Shown: positions 45,054 through 53,162 of the stretch, piece by piece
Layout: each line of letters starts with the position of its first letter
Position numbering within the stretch: the first letter of the stretch is position 1
Source: an uncultured Alistipes sp.
GTDB lineage: Bacteria > Bacteroidota > Bacteroidia > Bacteroidales > Rikenellaceae
Length of the DNA: 64,000 nucleotides
Assembly (NCBI GenBank): GCA_910577475.1
Contig: CAJTLJ010000007.1
Span: 62,001 to 126,000 of the forward strand
Direction of reading: 5' to 3'
Translations under genes and position numbers: made by a program
The notes under the pieces: model-generated
The model's database searches: none
What the model saw: only the letters and a program-made list of their open reading frames with translations
What the model was told of the DNA's origin: nothing

Positions 45054-46322
45054 CTATTTCTTGTAACACGCTTTCATGCGATCACGGTTACGAGAGGTGA
45101 ACCCGTATGAATAAACGATTGAAAACCAGAAAAGAGGCATCATCAGATAAGTTCCCGAAAACATCAGTACCACAAGCGGGTAGCTGACTATGGGAATCAA
45201 ATGATAGGCTCCCTGCACGATCAGACGGTGAATACGGCGCAGCGAACCGATCAGAACGACGAGCCACAATGCGAAATAGGGAATCCCCCCCTGCAACAGC
45301 CATTCGCAGAACAAGTTATGACAGTACGGCTCGGAAATATACCGTTCGCAGATATCATATTGATGAAACGGGCCGTAGCCGAGCCCGGGTTTGGAGCCGA
45401 TCAACTCTCCGGCTACCGCATAGACCCTGTCGCGTTCAGAAGTTTCTGCCATGTCGATCTTACCGTCCGCGCCGATAAAGGCAAAAGCCCGTTCCGCCCC
45501 CTTGCGAAACATTTCGTCGATACCCCATGCAGAAACATTCGTAACCGCCAAATAGAAAACCGCACCGCCAGCAGCTATCGAAAGGATCGTTCGCCAGAAC
45601 TTATCTTTCGAAAAATAGAAGAGGACGGCGAGCATATTTACGATAAGCAAAACAGCACCGCCACGGCCGCCGCCCACGATGCAGATCACGGCATTCGCGA
45701 TCATCAGCGCCAAAGCTATCGGACGATAATAGGAGGAGGCGAACAATTTATAGGAGTATTTCCTATCCATATTTTTCAGCCTCAGCCCGATCGAAAAAAT
45801 TCCGAAACAAATCGCAGCCACGTAGGATATCGTCTGATGACCGCCGCCGCCGCCGATTGTCGACGACATTTCGTCTTCGACATACATGGAGGGCAGGGAT
45901 ATGATCAGACCGATCGAACAAATAATGGCCAAAGGTTCGAGATTCTTAGCAATAAGGTCGAACCGGTCGAACCGATAACAATATGTTCCGATAATAATTC
46001 CCGATGCGGAATAGGCGAAAAAGTATCGGATCAGCTTGGAGGTGCTCGATGAATCGTCCAGATTGCCGAAAGCGAACTCGATGACATACAAAAAAAGAAT
46101 CAGCAACGGAAGCAAATAGAAACCGATACTGCCCTTCGCCTGCTTGTGGTGAAACAGCTCCTGGAAAACGACGTAACAGATAGCCAGCGCATTCGTACCC
46201 AATACGGTCAGAACATATATGGGACTCTCCTCCGCACCCGTATACGATATACCGAAAGCTGGGATTATCGCAAGGAATACGATCGTTACATACAAGCAGA
46301 AAGTTAACAAAAATCCGATCAT
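45054..46322 (-). CDS. O-antigen/capsule repeat-unit polymerase (Wzy-like)
   Basis: The 422-residue protein is almost wholly membrane, with ten or more hydrophobic helices, and a larger outer loop near residues 255-320 (DRVYAVAGELIGSKPGLGYGPFHQYDICERYISEPYCHNLFCEWLLQGG). The GxGPF...HN...L pattern in that loop is that of the Wzy_C/O-antigen ligase family. As the only such gene in a locus with a Wzx flippase, it should join repeat units in the periplasm. Sequence in this family is poorly conserved, so the call rests on topology, loop and context. Confidence 0.85.
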   Translation of the reverse strand: MIGFLLTFCLYVTIVFLAIIPAFGISYTGAEESPIYVLTVLGTNALAICYVVFQELFHHKQAKGSIGFYLLPLLILFLYVIEFAFGNLDDSSSTSKLIRYFFAYSASGIIIGTYCYRFDRFDLIAKNLEPLAIICSIGLIISLPSMYVEDEMSSTIGGGGGHQTISYVAAICFGIFSIGLRLKNMDRKYSYKLFASSYYRPIALALMIANAVICIVGGGRGGAVLLIVNMLAVLFYFSKDKFWRTILSIAAGGAVFYLAVTNVSAWGIDEMFRKGAERAFAFIGADGKIDMAETSERDRVYAVAGELIGSKPGLGYGPFHQYDICERYISEPYCHNLFCEWLLQGGIPYFALWLVVLIGSLRRIHRLIVQGAYHLIPIVSYPLVVLMFSGTYLMMPLFWFSIVYSYGFTSRNRDRMKACYKK

Positions 46323-46329
46323 AAATCGA

Positions 46330-47605
46330 CTAACTCCATTTATTTATCAGTAAATTGCGACACTTTATCGCAGCATATTCCAGATCCGTCAGCGAGGGAA
46401 CGAAAGACAATCCCAATCGGAAGCGGACGAATCTCAGAAGGCATCTCAGCCACTTCAGGTCGCTCGAAAACGGAGCCGACGGCTCGCAACAGGCGATCTT
46501 CAGGTCATCTGCATAAACGGCATCGAGCAGCGCCTTCCATTGGGGAACGATTATCTCCGGAGAAAATTTCCGGATGAACTTTTTCGCGTTCCGGCCGTAC
46601 CGTTCGTTCCGTTCGGGCGATTGCAGCAGTTCGATGATATTCCGCTGCACGTCGGTCAGCGAGGAGCACAGTACTCCGGTCTTTCCGTCGACGACCGTAT
46701 CGAAATGTCCGTTTTTCCGGATCGTTACCACCGGTAGTCCGGCCGTCGCCATCTCCACGATCACCATGCCGAAAGTCTCGGAATTTCGCGAAAGATTGAC
46801 CACGCCGACCGACGAGTTCAGGAAAACATCCGTCTTTTCGTCCCCCAGGATTCCGAGAAATTCGACGGACGGAATGATTTTCCCCTCCGAATCCGTTATG
46901 AAAGGAATGAACTGTTTTTCATAATGCTCCTCGGCTATGCCGTACTTACCCAGCTTCGTTTGTTCGTACAACTGTCCCGATCCGATTACCAGAAGGCGTG
47001 CGCCGGGAACCTTCTTGACGATTCCGGGCCAGATCCGGCACAATTCGCAGAACCCTTTCACAGCGGCGAGCGCCCCGACGTATACGACCGTCCTCCCGTC
47101 GTCGGACCTCGGAACGTCGCAGGAGTCGTTGATCGGATTGAAAATCGTCACGCTCTTCCGGATGACATCGTTGTCGATATACCTGTCGTACTGCTGTTTT
47201 CCGACGAATACGTTGCATTTGATCTGCGGCGTTCGCGCGACGAACCGGCAAAAATCGGCATATACGTAATTGTGGCTCCAATAGACGACCTTCAAGCGGG
47301 ATCGTGCGATATCGCGCCGTATCACCTCGCTATGATCCCGTATGATCAGGATATCCGTCCGCATGCGCTCGCACGCATCGACGACTTCGCTGTCACCGGA
47401 GATCGGGACGAATTTCCCCCCCCCCGCTTAAAAAATAGGGCCGCACCGACAGCACGGATACGTTATATTTCGGATCCTGAGACAGATAATGCGCCAGCAG
47501 CAGCATGACGTATTGGGTCCCGCCCACACCGGGGTTTCCCTTTTCCAGGTTAGTCGCATCGACCGCAGGTCCGGGATTCTTGCCGCAATAAATCGCAATA
47601 TTCAT
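46330..47605 (-). pseudogene. Glycosyltransferase gene interrupted at a 10-G tract (phase-variable or frameshifted)
   Basis: Two frames make one gene. 47605-47393 encodes MNIAIYCGKNPGPAVDATNL...YFLSGGG and then stops; 47364-46330 encodes the other 344 residues of a GT4 transferase (TVVYVGALAAVKGFCELCR, then NSETFGMVIVEMATAGLPVVT). The frame changes inside a run of ten G on the coding strand (47425-47416). With nine or twelve G the protein reads on as GKFVPISGDSEVVDACERMR and is about 424 residues. No other damage is seen, so the gene seems only switched off. Slipped-strand phase variation is likely, but an error in counting the run during sequencing cannot be excluded. Confidence 0.85.
47416..47425. 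repeat. Homopolymer tract of 10 C (10 G on the coding strand)
   Basis: The tract lies 60 codons into the glycosyltransferase gene and is the exact point where its frame breaks. Changing the length by one base less restores the frame. Confidence 0.95.
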
Positions 47606-47607
47606 AA

Positions 47608-48900
47608 CTATCCGTTAGATTGTTTTCCGACGAAACGGTAAACAGCCGCCGTTCCGATGAAGAACAGCGTAACGCTCAGCAGGTTGCTCACCGTATAATA
47701 ATAGGCGCCCGACGCTCCGCCGTGCGCAAGCAGGAAGTAGCAGGCCAGCGATACCAGTATGAGGTCCTTCGCCATCCGCAGCGAGAACAGGATCCAGGGT
47801 CGGCCGACAGCGATCAGTTCGGCCTTGAACACATCGGAGCAGCAGGTCGGAATCGTGGCGAGGATGGATATATGCAGCACCCGCTTCATATCGATGAAAT
47901 CGGCCCCGTAAAAGGAGATGATGACATCCGCAAACAGATATACCAGCACGAACGGCACGGCCGTACAGATCAGATAAACAGCCAGCAGCCGGGAGACGAG
48001 CCGCTGCTGCTGCGCGCCATCCGTCTTCGACAGATGGGACAGCACGACATTCGCCAGCAGTCCGGGAATCAGACAGATCACGGCGTTCCACTGTACGGAG
48101 GCGGAATAGAGACCGACCTCGCTCAAGGACGACAGCTTGGTGAGCATCAATATGCCGCACCAGTTGCACAAGGCATAGGAGATCTCCTGAAGGGCGATCG
48201 GAAACGAGAATCTGAGCAGCGATCCGACGCTGTCCTCGCAATAGCAATATATCGGCAGCCGGCGGCTCTCGCCGCAGATATACCAATAGTTTACGGCGGC
48301 ATTGACCAGCTGCGACACGGCCAGGGAGAACAGCGCTCCGTACAAACCCGCGAAATAGGTCAGCGGCACGCACAAGGCGAACATGAGAGCTCCCGAAACG
48401 ACATTGCTTTTCGCAATGAGGGAGAATTTTCCCAGGCCCGCGAGAATGCCGTTTCCGGTGCTTGCCAGCGCCTTGAACACGATGATGACCGACAGCATGC
48501 GGAAAACGGGCGCAATGCCGGGCGTTTCCAGAAACGTCTCGATACGAGGGGCTGCCAACGACAGCGCGATGGCGATCAGGGTGCTGAATGCGAAGGTGAT
48601 TCGGGTCGCATTTCTGATGACACCGGGAATGCGGGTCTTGTCCGAGGCGAGGTATGTGGCAATGTAGCGTGTCGACGAATAGACCAGTCCGAACGTGGAG
48701 AGCCCCGCCATGTAGAACATGTTGGTTTTCACCACGCCGTACTCCCCGTAAAGATCCTTTCCCAGCAGGCGCGCGATCCATATTCCGGCGAAAAGCAGCA
48801 GGGCGTTTCCGAATCCGTTGCCGCAAACCGCCCAAAGGGAGTCCCTGAAAAGCGTACTGCGCTTCAGACGATCGGTTATCTCTCGAATCCTCATCTGCAT
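47608..48900 (-). CDS. Wzx-type polysaccharide flippase
   Basis: I start at the ATG at 48900 (MQMRIREITDRLKRSTLFRDSLW); the longer frame overlaps ugd. The 430-residue protein has about 12-14 membrane helices and the typical start of the polysaccharide-transport MATE-like family (LWAVCGNGFGNALLLFAGIWIARLLGKDLYGEYGVVKT). It should flip lipid-linked repeat units to the periplasmic face for the Wzy-like enzyme. It ends two bases before the interrupted glycosyltransferase gene. Confidence 0.92.
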   Translation of the reverse strand: MQMRIREITDRLKRSTLFRDSLWAVCGNGFGNALLLFAGIWIARLLGKDLYGEYGVVKTNMFYMAGLSTFGLVYSSTRYIATYLASDKTRIPGVIRNATRITFAFSTLIAIALSLAAPRIETFLETPGIAPVFRMLSVIIVFKALASTGNGILAGLGKFSLIAKSNVVSGALMFALCVPLTYFAGLYGALFSLAVSQLVNAAVNYWYICGESRRLPIYCYCEDSVGSLLRFSFPIALQEISYALCNWCGILMLTKLSSLSEVGLYSASVQWNAVICLIPGLLANVVLSHLSKTDGAQQQRLVSRLLAVYLICTAVPFVLVYLFADVIISFYGADFIDMKRVLHISILATIPTCCSDVFKAELIAVGRPWILFSLRMAKDLILVSLACYFLLAHGGASGAYYYTVSNLLSVTLFFIGTAAVYRFVGKQSNG

Positions 48901-48916
48901 CCAGTTGTTTTCCCGG

Positions 48917-50182
48917 TCAATCCCGCCGAAAGATATCCCGCGTGTAGACTTTGTCGGCCACATCGTCGAGGCACGGGTCGTAGCGGTTGGCCACGATGGC
49001 CTGCGAGATCTTCTTGAACTCGGCGAGGTCGTTCACCACCCGGCTGCCGAAGAAAGTGGAGCCGTCCGGAAGCGCAGGCTCGTAGATCACCACCGCAGCC
49101 CCTTTCGCCTTGACCCGCTTCATGACCCCCTGAATGGAGCTCTGACGGAAATTGTCCGAATTGGACTTCATCGTCAGCCGGTAGACGCCGATGGTGCAGG
49201 TCCTCTCTTCGGCGGCCCGGAAGTCGTTTCTATCGCCGTAAGCGTAATAGCCGGCCTTGCGCAGCACCTGGTCGGCGATGAAGTCCTTCCGGGTGCGGTT
49301 GCTCTCCACGATGGCCGACATCATGTTCTGGGGCACGTCCGAGTAGTTGGCCAGCAGCTGTTTGGTATCTTTGGGCAGACAATACCCCCCGTAGCCGAAC
49401 GAGGGGTTGTTGTAGTGGGTTCCGATACGGGGATCGAGGCACACGCCGTCGATGATGGCCTGCGTATCGAGTCCCTTCATCTCGGCATAGGTGTCCAGCT
49501 CGTTGAAGTAGCTGACCCGCAGGGCCAGATAGGTATTGGCGAAGAGCTTCACCGCCTCCGCCTCGGTCGTCCCCATGAAAAGCGTCTCGACGGACTCCTT
49601 CAGGGCCCCCTGCCGCAGCAGCGCCGCAAAGGCATGCGCCGCCCGGTCCAGCCGTTCGTCCCCTTCGGGCCGGCCGACGATGATGCGGCTGGGATAGAGG
49701 TTGTCGTAGAGCGCCTTGCTCTCGCGCAGGAACTCGGGCGAGAAGAGGATGTTGCCGGAGCCGAACATCCGGCGGACGCTCTCCGTATAGCCGACCGGAA
49801 CGGTCGACTTGATGACCATAACGGCGTCGGGATTGCTCGCCATGACGAGCCGGATCACCGCCTCGACAGCCGAAGTGTCGAAAAAGTTCTTCCGGCTGTC
49901 GTAGTTGGTCGGAGCGGCGATCACCACGAAGTCGGCATCGGCATAGGCTGCCGCACCGTCGAGCGTAGCCGTCAGGTTCAACGGCTTTTCGGCCAGGTAT
50001 TTCTCGATATATTCGTCCTGAATGGGCGATTGGCGGCGGTTGAGCATGTCGACCTTCTCGGGCACGATATCCACCGCCGTCACCCGGTTGTGCTGCGCCA
50101 GCAGCACGGCGATGCTCAGTCCGACGTAGCCGGTACCGGCCACGGCTATCTTCATCTCCCGATCGAATGGATCCGTATTCAT
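48917..50182 (-). CDS. ugd: UDP-glucose/nucleotide-sugar 6-dehydrogenase
   Basis: The protein has the NAD site MKIAVAGTGYVGLSIAVLL, IAAPTNYD, the catalytic-loop LFSPEFLRES and the active cysteine in FGYGGYCLPKDTKQL. It oxidises a UDP-hexose, most likely UDP-glucose, to the uronic acid in two NAD-linked steps. A start at the second methionine (50155) fits the family's usual N-terminus better than the one at 50182, but neither has a strong ribosome site. The product suggests a uronic acid in the polymer. Confidence 0.93.
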   Translation of the reverse strand: MNTDPFDREMKIAVAGTGYVGLSIAVLLAQHNRVTAVDIVPEKVDMLNRRQSPIQDEYIEKYLAEKPLNLTATLDGAAAYADADFVVIAAPTNYDSRKNFFDTSAVEAVIRLVMASNPDAVMVIKSTVPVGYTESVRRMFGSGNILFSPEFLRESKALYDNLYPSRIIVGRPEGDERLDRAAHAFAALLRQGALKESVETLFMGTTEAEAVKLFANTYLALRVSYFNELDTYAEMKGLDTQAIIDGVCLDPRIGTHYNNPSFGYGGYCLPKDTKQLLANYSDVPQNMMSAIVESNRTRKDFIADQVLRKAGYYAYGDRNDFRAAEERTCTIGVYRLTMKSNSDNFRQSSIQGVMKRVKAKGAAVVIYEPALPDGSTFFGSRVVNDLAEFKKISQAIVANRYDPCLDDVADKVYTRDIFRRD

Positions 50183-50197
50183 AACTTCATCTGATTT

Positions 50198-52135
50198 TTA
50201 TCTTACGGTTTCGTTCTCGGCATCGAACTCTTCGAAACGGGAGTTCTTCGACCGGAACTCGGGAACGGTGCGCTTCATGAGCCGCACCATCTCGGGGATC
50301 TCGACGATGCGGGAAAGTTTGTCGAGTTCGTCCACCACCTCGCAGGCGTGTTCGTAATCGTACTCGCGAACCTTTGCGATACGAATGCGGTCGTGCGAAG
50401 TGGGCAGCGTATTTTCCGTATTGGAGAGCACCTCCTCGAACAGCTTTTCGCCGGGCCGCAGACCGGTGTAGGCGATCCGGATATCCTTTTCGGGCTCCAG
50501 CCCCGCCAGTTCGATCATCCGGCGGGCCAGGTTGGCGATTTTGACGCTCTCGCCCATGTCGAACACGAAAATCTGATTGCCGGAGGAGATCGTCGCCGCC
50601 TCCATCACGAGCCGGCACGCTTCGGGAATGGTCATGAAGAAGCGCGTGATTTCAGGATGGGTCACCGTCACCGGGCCGCCTTTGGCGATCTGCTCGCGGA
50701 AGCGCGGGATCACCGATCCGTTGGAGCCCAGCACGTTTCCGAAACGGGTGGTGACGAAACGGGTTTTGCCCTTCGCCCTGCCCTGCTCGATCGCCAGGCC
50801 CAGCGACTGCACGTAGATCTCGGCCAGCCGCTTCGTGCAGCCCATGATATTGGTGGGATTGACCGCCTTGTCGGTCGAGATCATCACCATCTTCTCCACG
50901 TCCCAGACCAGACACCGGTCCGCCACGTTCCGCGTACCGGCCACGTTGGTCAGCACCGCCTCGCACGGGTTCTCCTCCATCAGGGGCACGTGCTTGTAGG
51001 CGGCGGCGTGGAACACGATCTGGGGGCGGTACTTCCTGAACACGAAATCCAGCCGGGCCGGAATGCGGACATCGCCGATCACCGGCACGAAGCGCAGCGC
51101 CGGATAGCGCTCCTCCAGCTCCAGACGGATATTGTGCATGGGCGTTTCGGCATTGTCGAACAGGATCAGCTGCTCCACCCCGAAATTCGCCAGCTGACGG
51201 CACAGCTCCGCACCGATCGATCCGGCGGCACCGGTCACCAGCACCGTCTTGCCCCGGAAGTTGGAGACGATTTCGTCCATCGAGATCTTGATCTCGGGCC
51301 GGCCCAGCAGATCCTCGATCTTAATCTCGCGCACGGACTGTTTCATCAGCTTTCCGTCTATGATTTCGTCGAGGGGGGGGGTGATGAGGATCCTCAGGTC
51401 GCCCTCCGTCGCATATTTCAACAGCCGCTCCTGCTCGGCCCGAGCCTCCTCCTCGGAGGAGAACAGCACGGCATCGATATCGTGACGGTCGCACAGCGTC
51501 TCCACATCCTGCCGGGTTTCGAACCCGTAGACCGGATATTCGAGAATTCGGCGCCGTTTCCGGCCGGCGGTGCAGGTCAGAAAGCCGACGACCCTGTAGT
51601 GCGGCGAATTGCGGAGCCGCGTAACGGCGGCCACGGACTTGTAACCCGTGCCATAGACCAGGATTCGCTGACACTGCCAGCGATATTTGTAGCGGTTTTT
51701 CAGGATATCGTAGACGACCACCATGCCGATCCGGAACACGACCAGCAGGCAGAGCGTGAGCAGCGCATCCAGCAGCAGCAACCCCACGACGCAGGGGTCG
51801 GAGAGGAGAAAGCCGGGAACCAGCGCCACGGTTACGGTCAGCAGAAGCGCCTTCCCGAGAGCGGCGGCCACGAACCGGCCCATTTCGTGCAGCGTGGAGT
51901 GCCGGATCACCGAATGGTAGGTCTTCAGCAGATAGAACAGCAGAAACGAGCAGACTGCTCCGGCCGTCAGCCAAAGAACCGGGAACCAGGCGACCGTCGA
52001 CAGATGCGGAAAGCAGAGACGGATCATCGAGAGCGAGCAGAGCGAGGCGAGAAACGAGATTCCCATGTCGATTCCCAGAATCAACGAGGTGCTCAGATAA
52101 CGATCCAGATAAAATCGTTCGATAAGACGATGCAT
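50198..52135 (-). CDS. Membrane-bound nucleotide-sugar 4,6-dehydratase (WbpM/PglF/CapD-type)
   Basis: The 645-residue protein has four N-terminal membrane helices (within residues 15-145), a Rossmann-like linker domain (about 155-280), and a SDR catalytic domain starting VLVTGAAGSIGAELCRQL near residue 295. The active site STDKAVNPTNIMGCTKRLAEI has methionine in place of tyrosine, as in WbpM and PglF. It makes a UDP-4-keto-6-deoxy sugar, a branch point to amino-deoxy sugars. It follows upxY, the usual second place in Bacteroidota capsule loci. A run of nine C on the coding strand (51381-51373) lies in codons for ITPPLDE; a slip there would truncate the catalytic domain. Confidence 0.93.
   Translation of the reverse strand: MHRLIERFYLDRYLSTSLILGIDMGISFLASLCSLSMIRLCFPHLSTVAWFPVLWLTAGAVCSFLLFYLLKTYHSVIRHSTLHEMGRFVAAALGKALLLTVTVALVPGFLLSDPCVVGLLLLDALLTLCLLVVFRIGMVVVYDILKNRYKYRWQCQRILVYGTGYKSVAAVTRLRNSPHYRVVGFLTCTAGRKRRRILEYPVYGFETRQDVETLCDRHDIDAVLFSSEEEARAEQERLLKYATEGDLRILITPPLDEIIDGKLMKQSVREIKIEDLLGRPEIKISMDEIVSNFRGKTVLVTGAAGSIGAELCRQLANFGVEQLILFDNAETPMHNIRLELEERYPALRFVPVIGDVRIPARLDFVFRKYRPQIVFHAAAYKHVPLMEENPCEAVLTNVAGTRNVADRCLVWDVEKMVMISTDKAVNPTNIMGCTKRLAEIYVQSLGLAIEQGRAKGKTRFVTTRFGNVLGSNGSVIPRFREQIAKGGPVTVTHPEITRFFMTIPEACRLVMEAATISSGNQIFVFDMGESVKIANLARRMIELAGLEPEKDIRIAYTGLRPGEKLFEEVLSNTENTLPTSHDRIRIAKVREYDYEHACEVVDELDKLSRIVEIPEMVRLMKRTVPEFRSKNSRFEEFDAENETVR
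51373..51381. repeat. Homopolymer tract of 9 G inside the 4,6-dehydratase gene
   Basis: The tract codes for Thr-Pro-Pro-Leu at about residue 254. The frame is intact in this sequence. It is just upstream of the catalytic domain. Confidence 0.95.
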
Positions 52136-52169
52136 GTTATAGCGAGTTTACGATTGTACGAAAATACGG

Positions 52170-52712
52170 TCAGTCGATCCGTTGCAGGAAGCGGAGCGGG
52201 ATGTAGGAGGTGGCGACGGCGACCACGCCTTCGATCGACACCACCAGGCGGCGGTCCTTTCCGATTCGGCGGACGTACCCTTCGGCCCCCTTGAACACGC
52301 CGTCGGTCACCCGCACGCGGTCCCCGCGCCGGCAATCGGCTCCGAAGGCATCGACGGGCTCCAGCCCGCGGTCGCGGATGGAGGTCACCAGCATGAAGAT
52401 CTCCATCTCGGTGTCGGGAATCGGCGCCGGCTCCCGCCCCCCGCTCCGCCGGTAGAGCATAACCTTGCCGGTCAGCCGGCGTTCGAGGTCGACGACATAG
52501 CGCTCCTCGGCCCTCACGAACATCAGCGAGCCGACCAGCGGCTCCTCCCGGGAGACGGTCCGTCCGCCCACCGCCCTCTCCACGCGGTGCATGGGCACGT
52601 AGCTCCGCCGGCCGTCGGCGGCAATGCGCTCGCCGACCGGTGAGGTCCGGTTGTAAAACACCTTGAGGGCGTACCAGCGTTCGGGCGCATCGACCGTCAG
52701 GGACTCTTGCAT
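52170..52712 (-). CDS. upxY: UpxY-family NusG-like transcription antiterminator
   Basis: The 180-residue protein has a NusG N-terminal domain (RWYALKVFYNRTSPVGERI, then YVPMHRVERAVGGRTVSREEPLVGSLMFVRAEE) and a KOW motif (RRGDRVRVTDGVFKGAEGYVRRI, about residues 128-150). UpxY proteins of Bacteroides act on their own capsule operon to let RNA polymerase pass the leader. This one is the first gene of the 19-kb minus-strand operon and has a good promoter and about 170 bases of leader before it. No UpxZ partner gene is seen next to it. Confidence 0.92.
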   Translation of the reverse strand: MQESLTVDAPERWYALKVFYNRTSPVGERIAADGRRSYVPMHRVERAVGGRTVSREEPLVGSLMFVRAEERYVVDLERRLTGKVMLYRRSGGREPAPIPDTEMEIFMLVTSIRDRGLEPVDAFGADCRRGDRVRVTDGVFKGAEGYVRRIGKDRRLVVSIEGVVAVATSYIPLRFLQRID

Positions 52713-52891
52713 GATTTCTGAAAAGGGTATACTTTCTATTCCCTCGCGACAACTGAAAACAGTCGCCGCGAAGCACTTCGGGACTCGTTCGCTCTACGGA
52801 TCGCTCCGCATGCCGAACTTCGGTTCGCGCCTGACCGCAGGCGCCGGTCCGCAGCCCCGGGAAACTCGGAATTTCCGACTTTTTCCGAGAA

Positions 52892-52923
52892 CAAAGTTAC
52901 GCAAAACCCTTCTGATTACCAAA
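52892..52923 (-). promoter_or_regulatory. Promoter of the polysaccharide operon
   Basis: On the minus strand TTTG at 52923-52920, a 20-base spacer and TAACTTTG at 52899-52892 match the Bacteroidota consensus exactly. Transcription would begin near 52885, giving a leader of about 170 bases. The leader begins with complementary CTCGGAA and TTCCGAG segments (about 52864-52890) that can form a hairpin. No pair of long inverted repeats, as at invertible capsule promoters, was seen around it. The rest of the 450-base gap up to manC has no gene. Confidence 0.75.
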
Positions 52924-52964
52924 TATTTTCCGCTTTTTTTGGCATTAAAAAATACCCCCCCCCT

Positions 52965-52973
52965 ACCACTAAT
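52965..52973. repeat. Homopolymer tract of 9 C upstream of the operon promoter
   Basis: The tract lies about 42 bases upstream of the -33 box of the polysaccharide operon promoter, in the space shared with divergent manC. Confidence 0.95.
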
Positions 52974-53135
52974 CACTATAAATCAACAACTTACAAAATA
53001 AATCATCATAAAGTGACTCCCGAAACAGCGATAAATCAACCGTTTCGGCTTCATCTGCGGCCGGCGGGACCGCCCCGGCCGGAGAGCCGCGAAAAGAAAT
53101 TCGGCCGGAAATGCTCCCGTGTGAAAAAAAAACGT

Positions 53136-53143
53136 ATCTTTGT
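53136..53143 (+). promoter_or_regulatory. -7 box of the manC promoter
   Basis: TATCTTTG fits the Bacteroidota -7 consensus and lies 19 bases before the manC start codon. The -33 box is weak. Confidence 0.55.
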
Positions 53144-53162
53144 ATGACTTAACTACGACAAC

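Noticed and set aside
52713..53162. Invertible capsule promoter of the Bacteroides type
   Set aside because: No long flanking inverted repeats were found on either side of the promoter, and no invertase gene is in the window.
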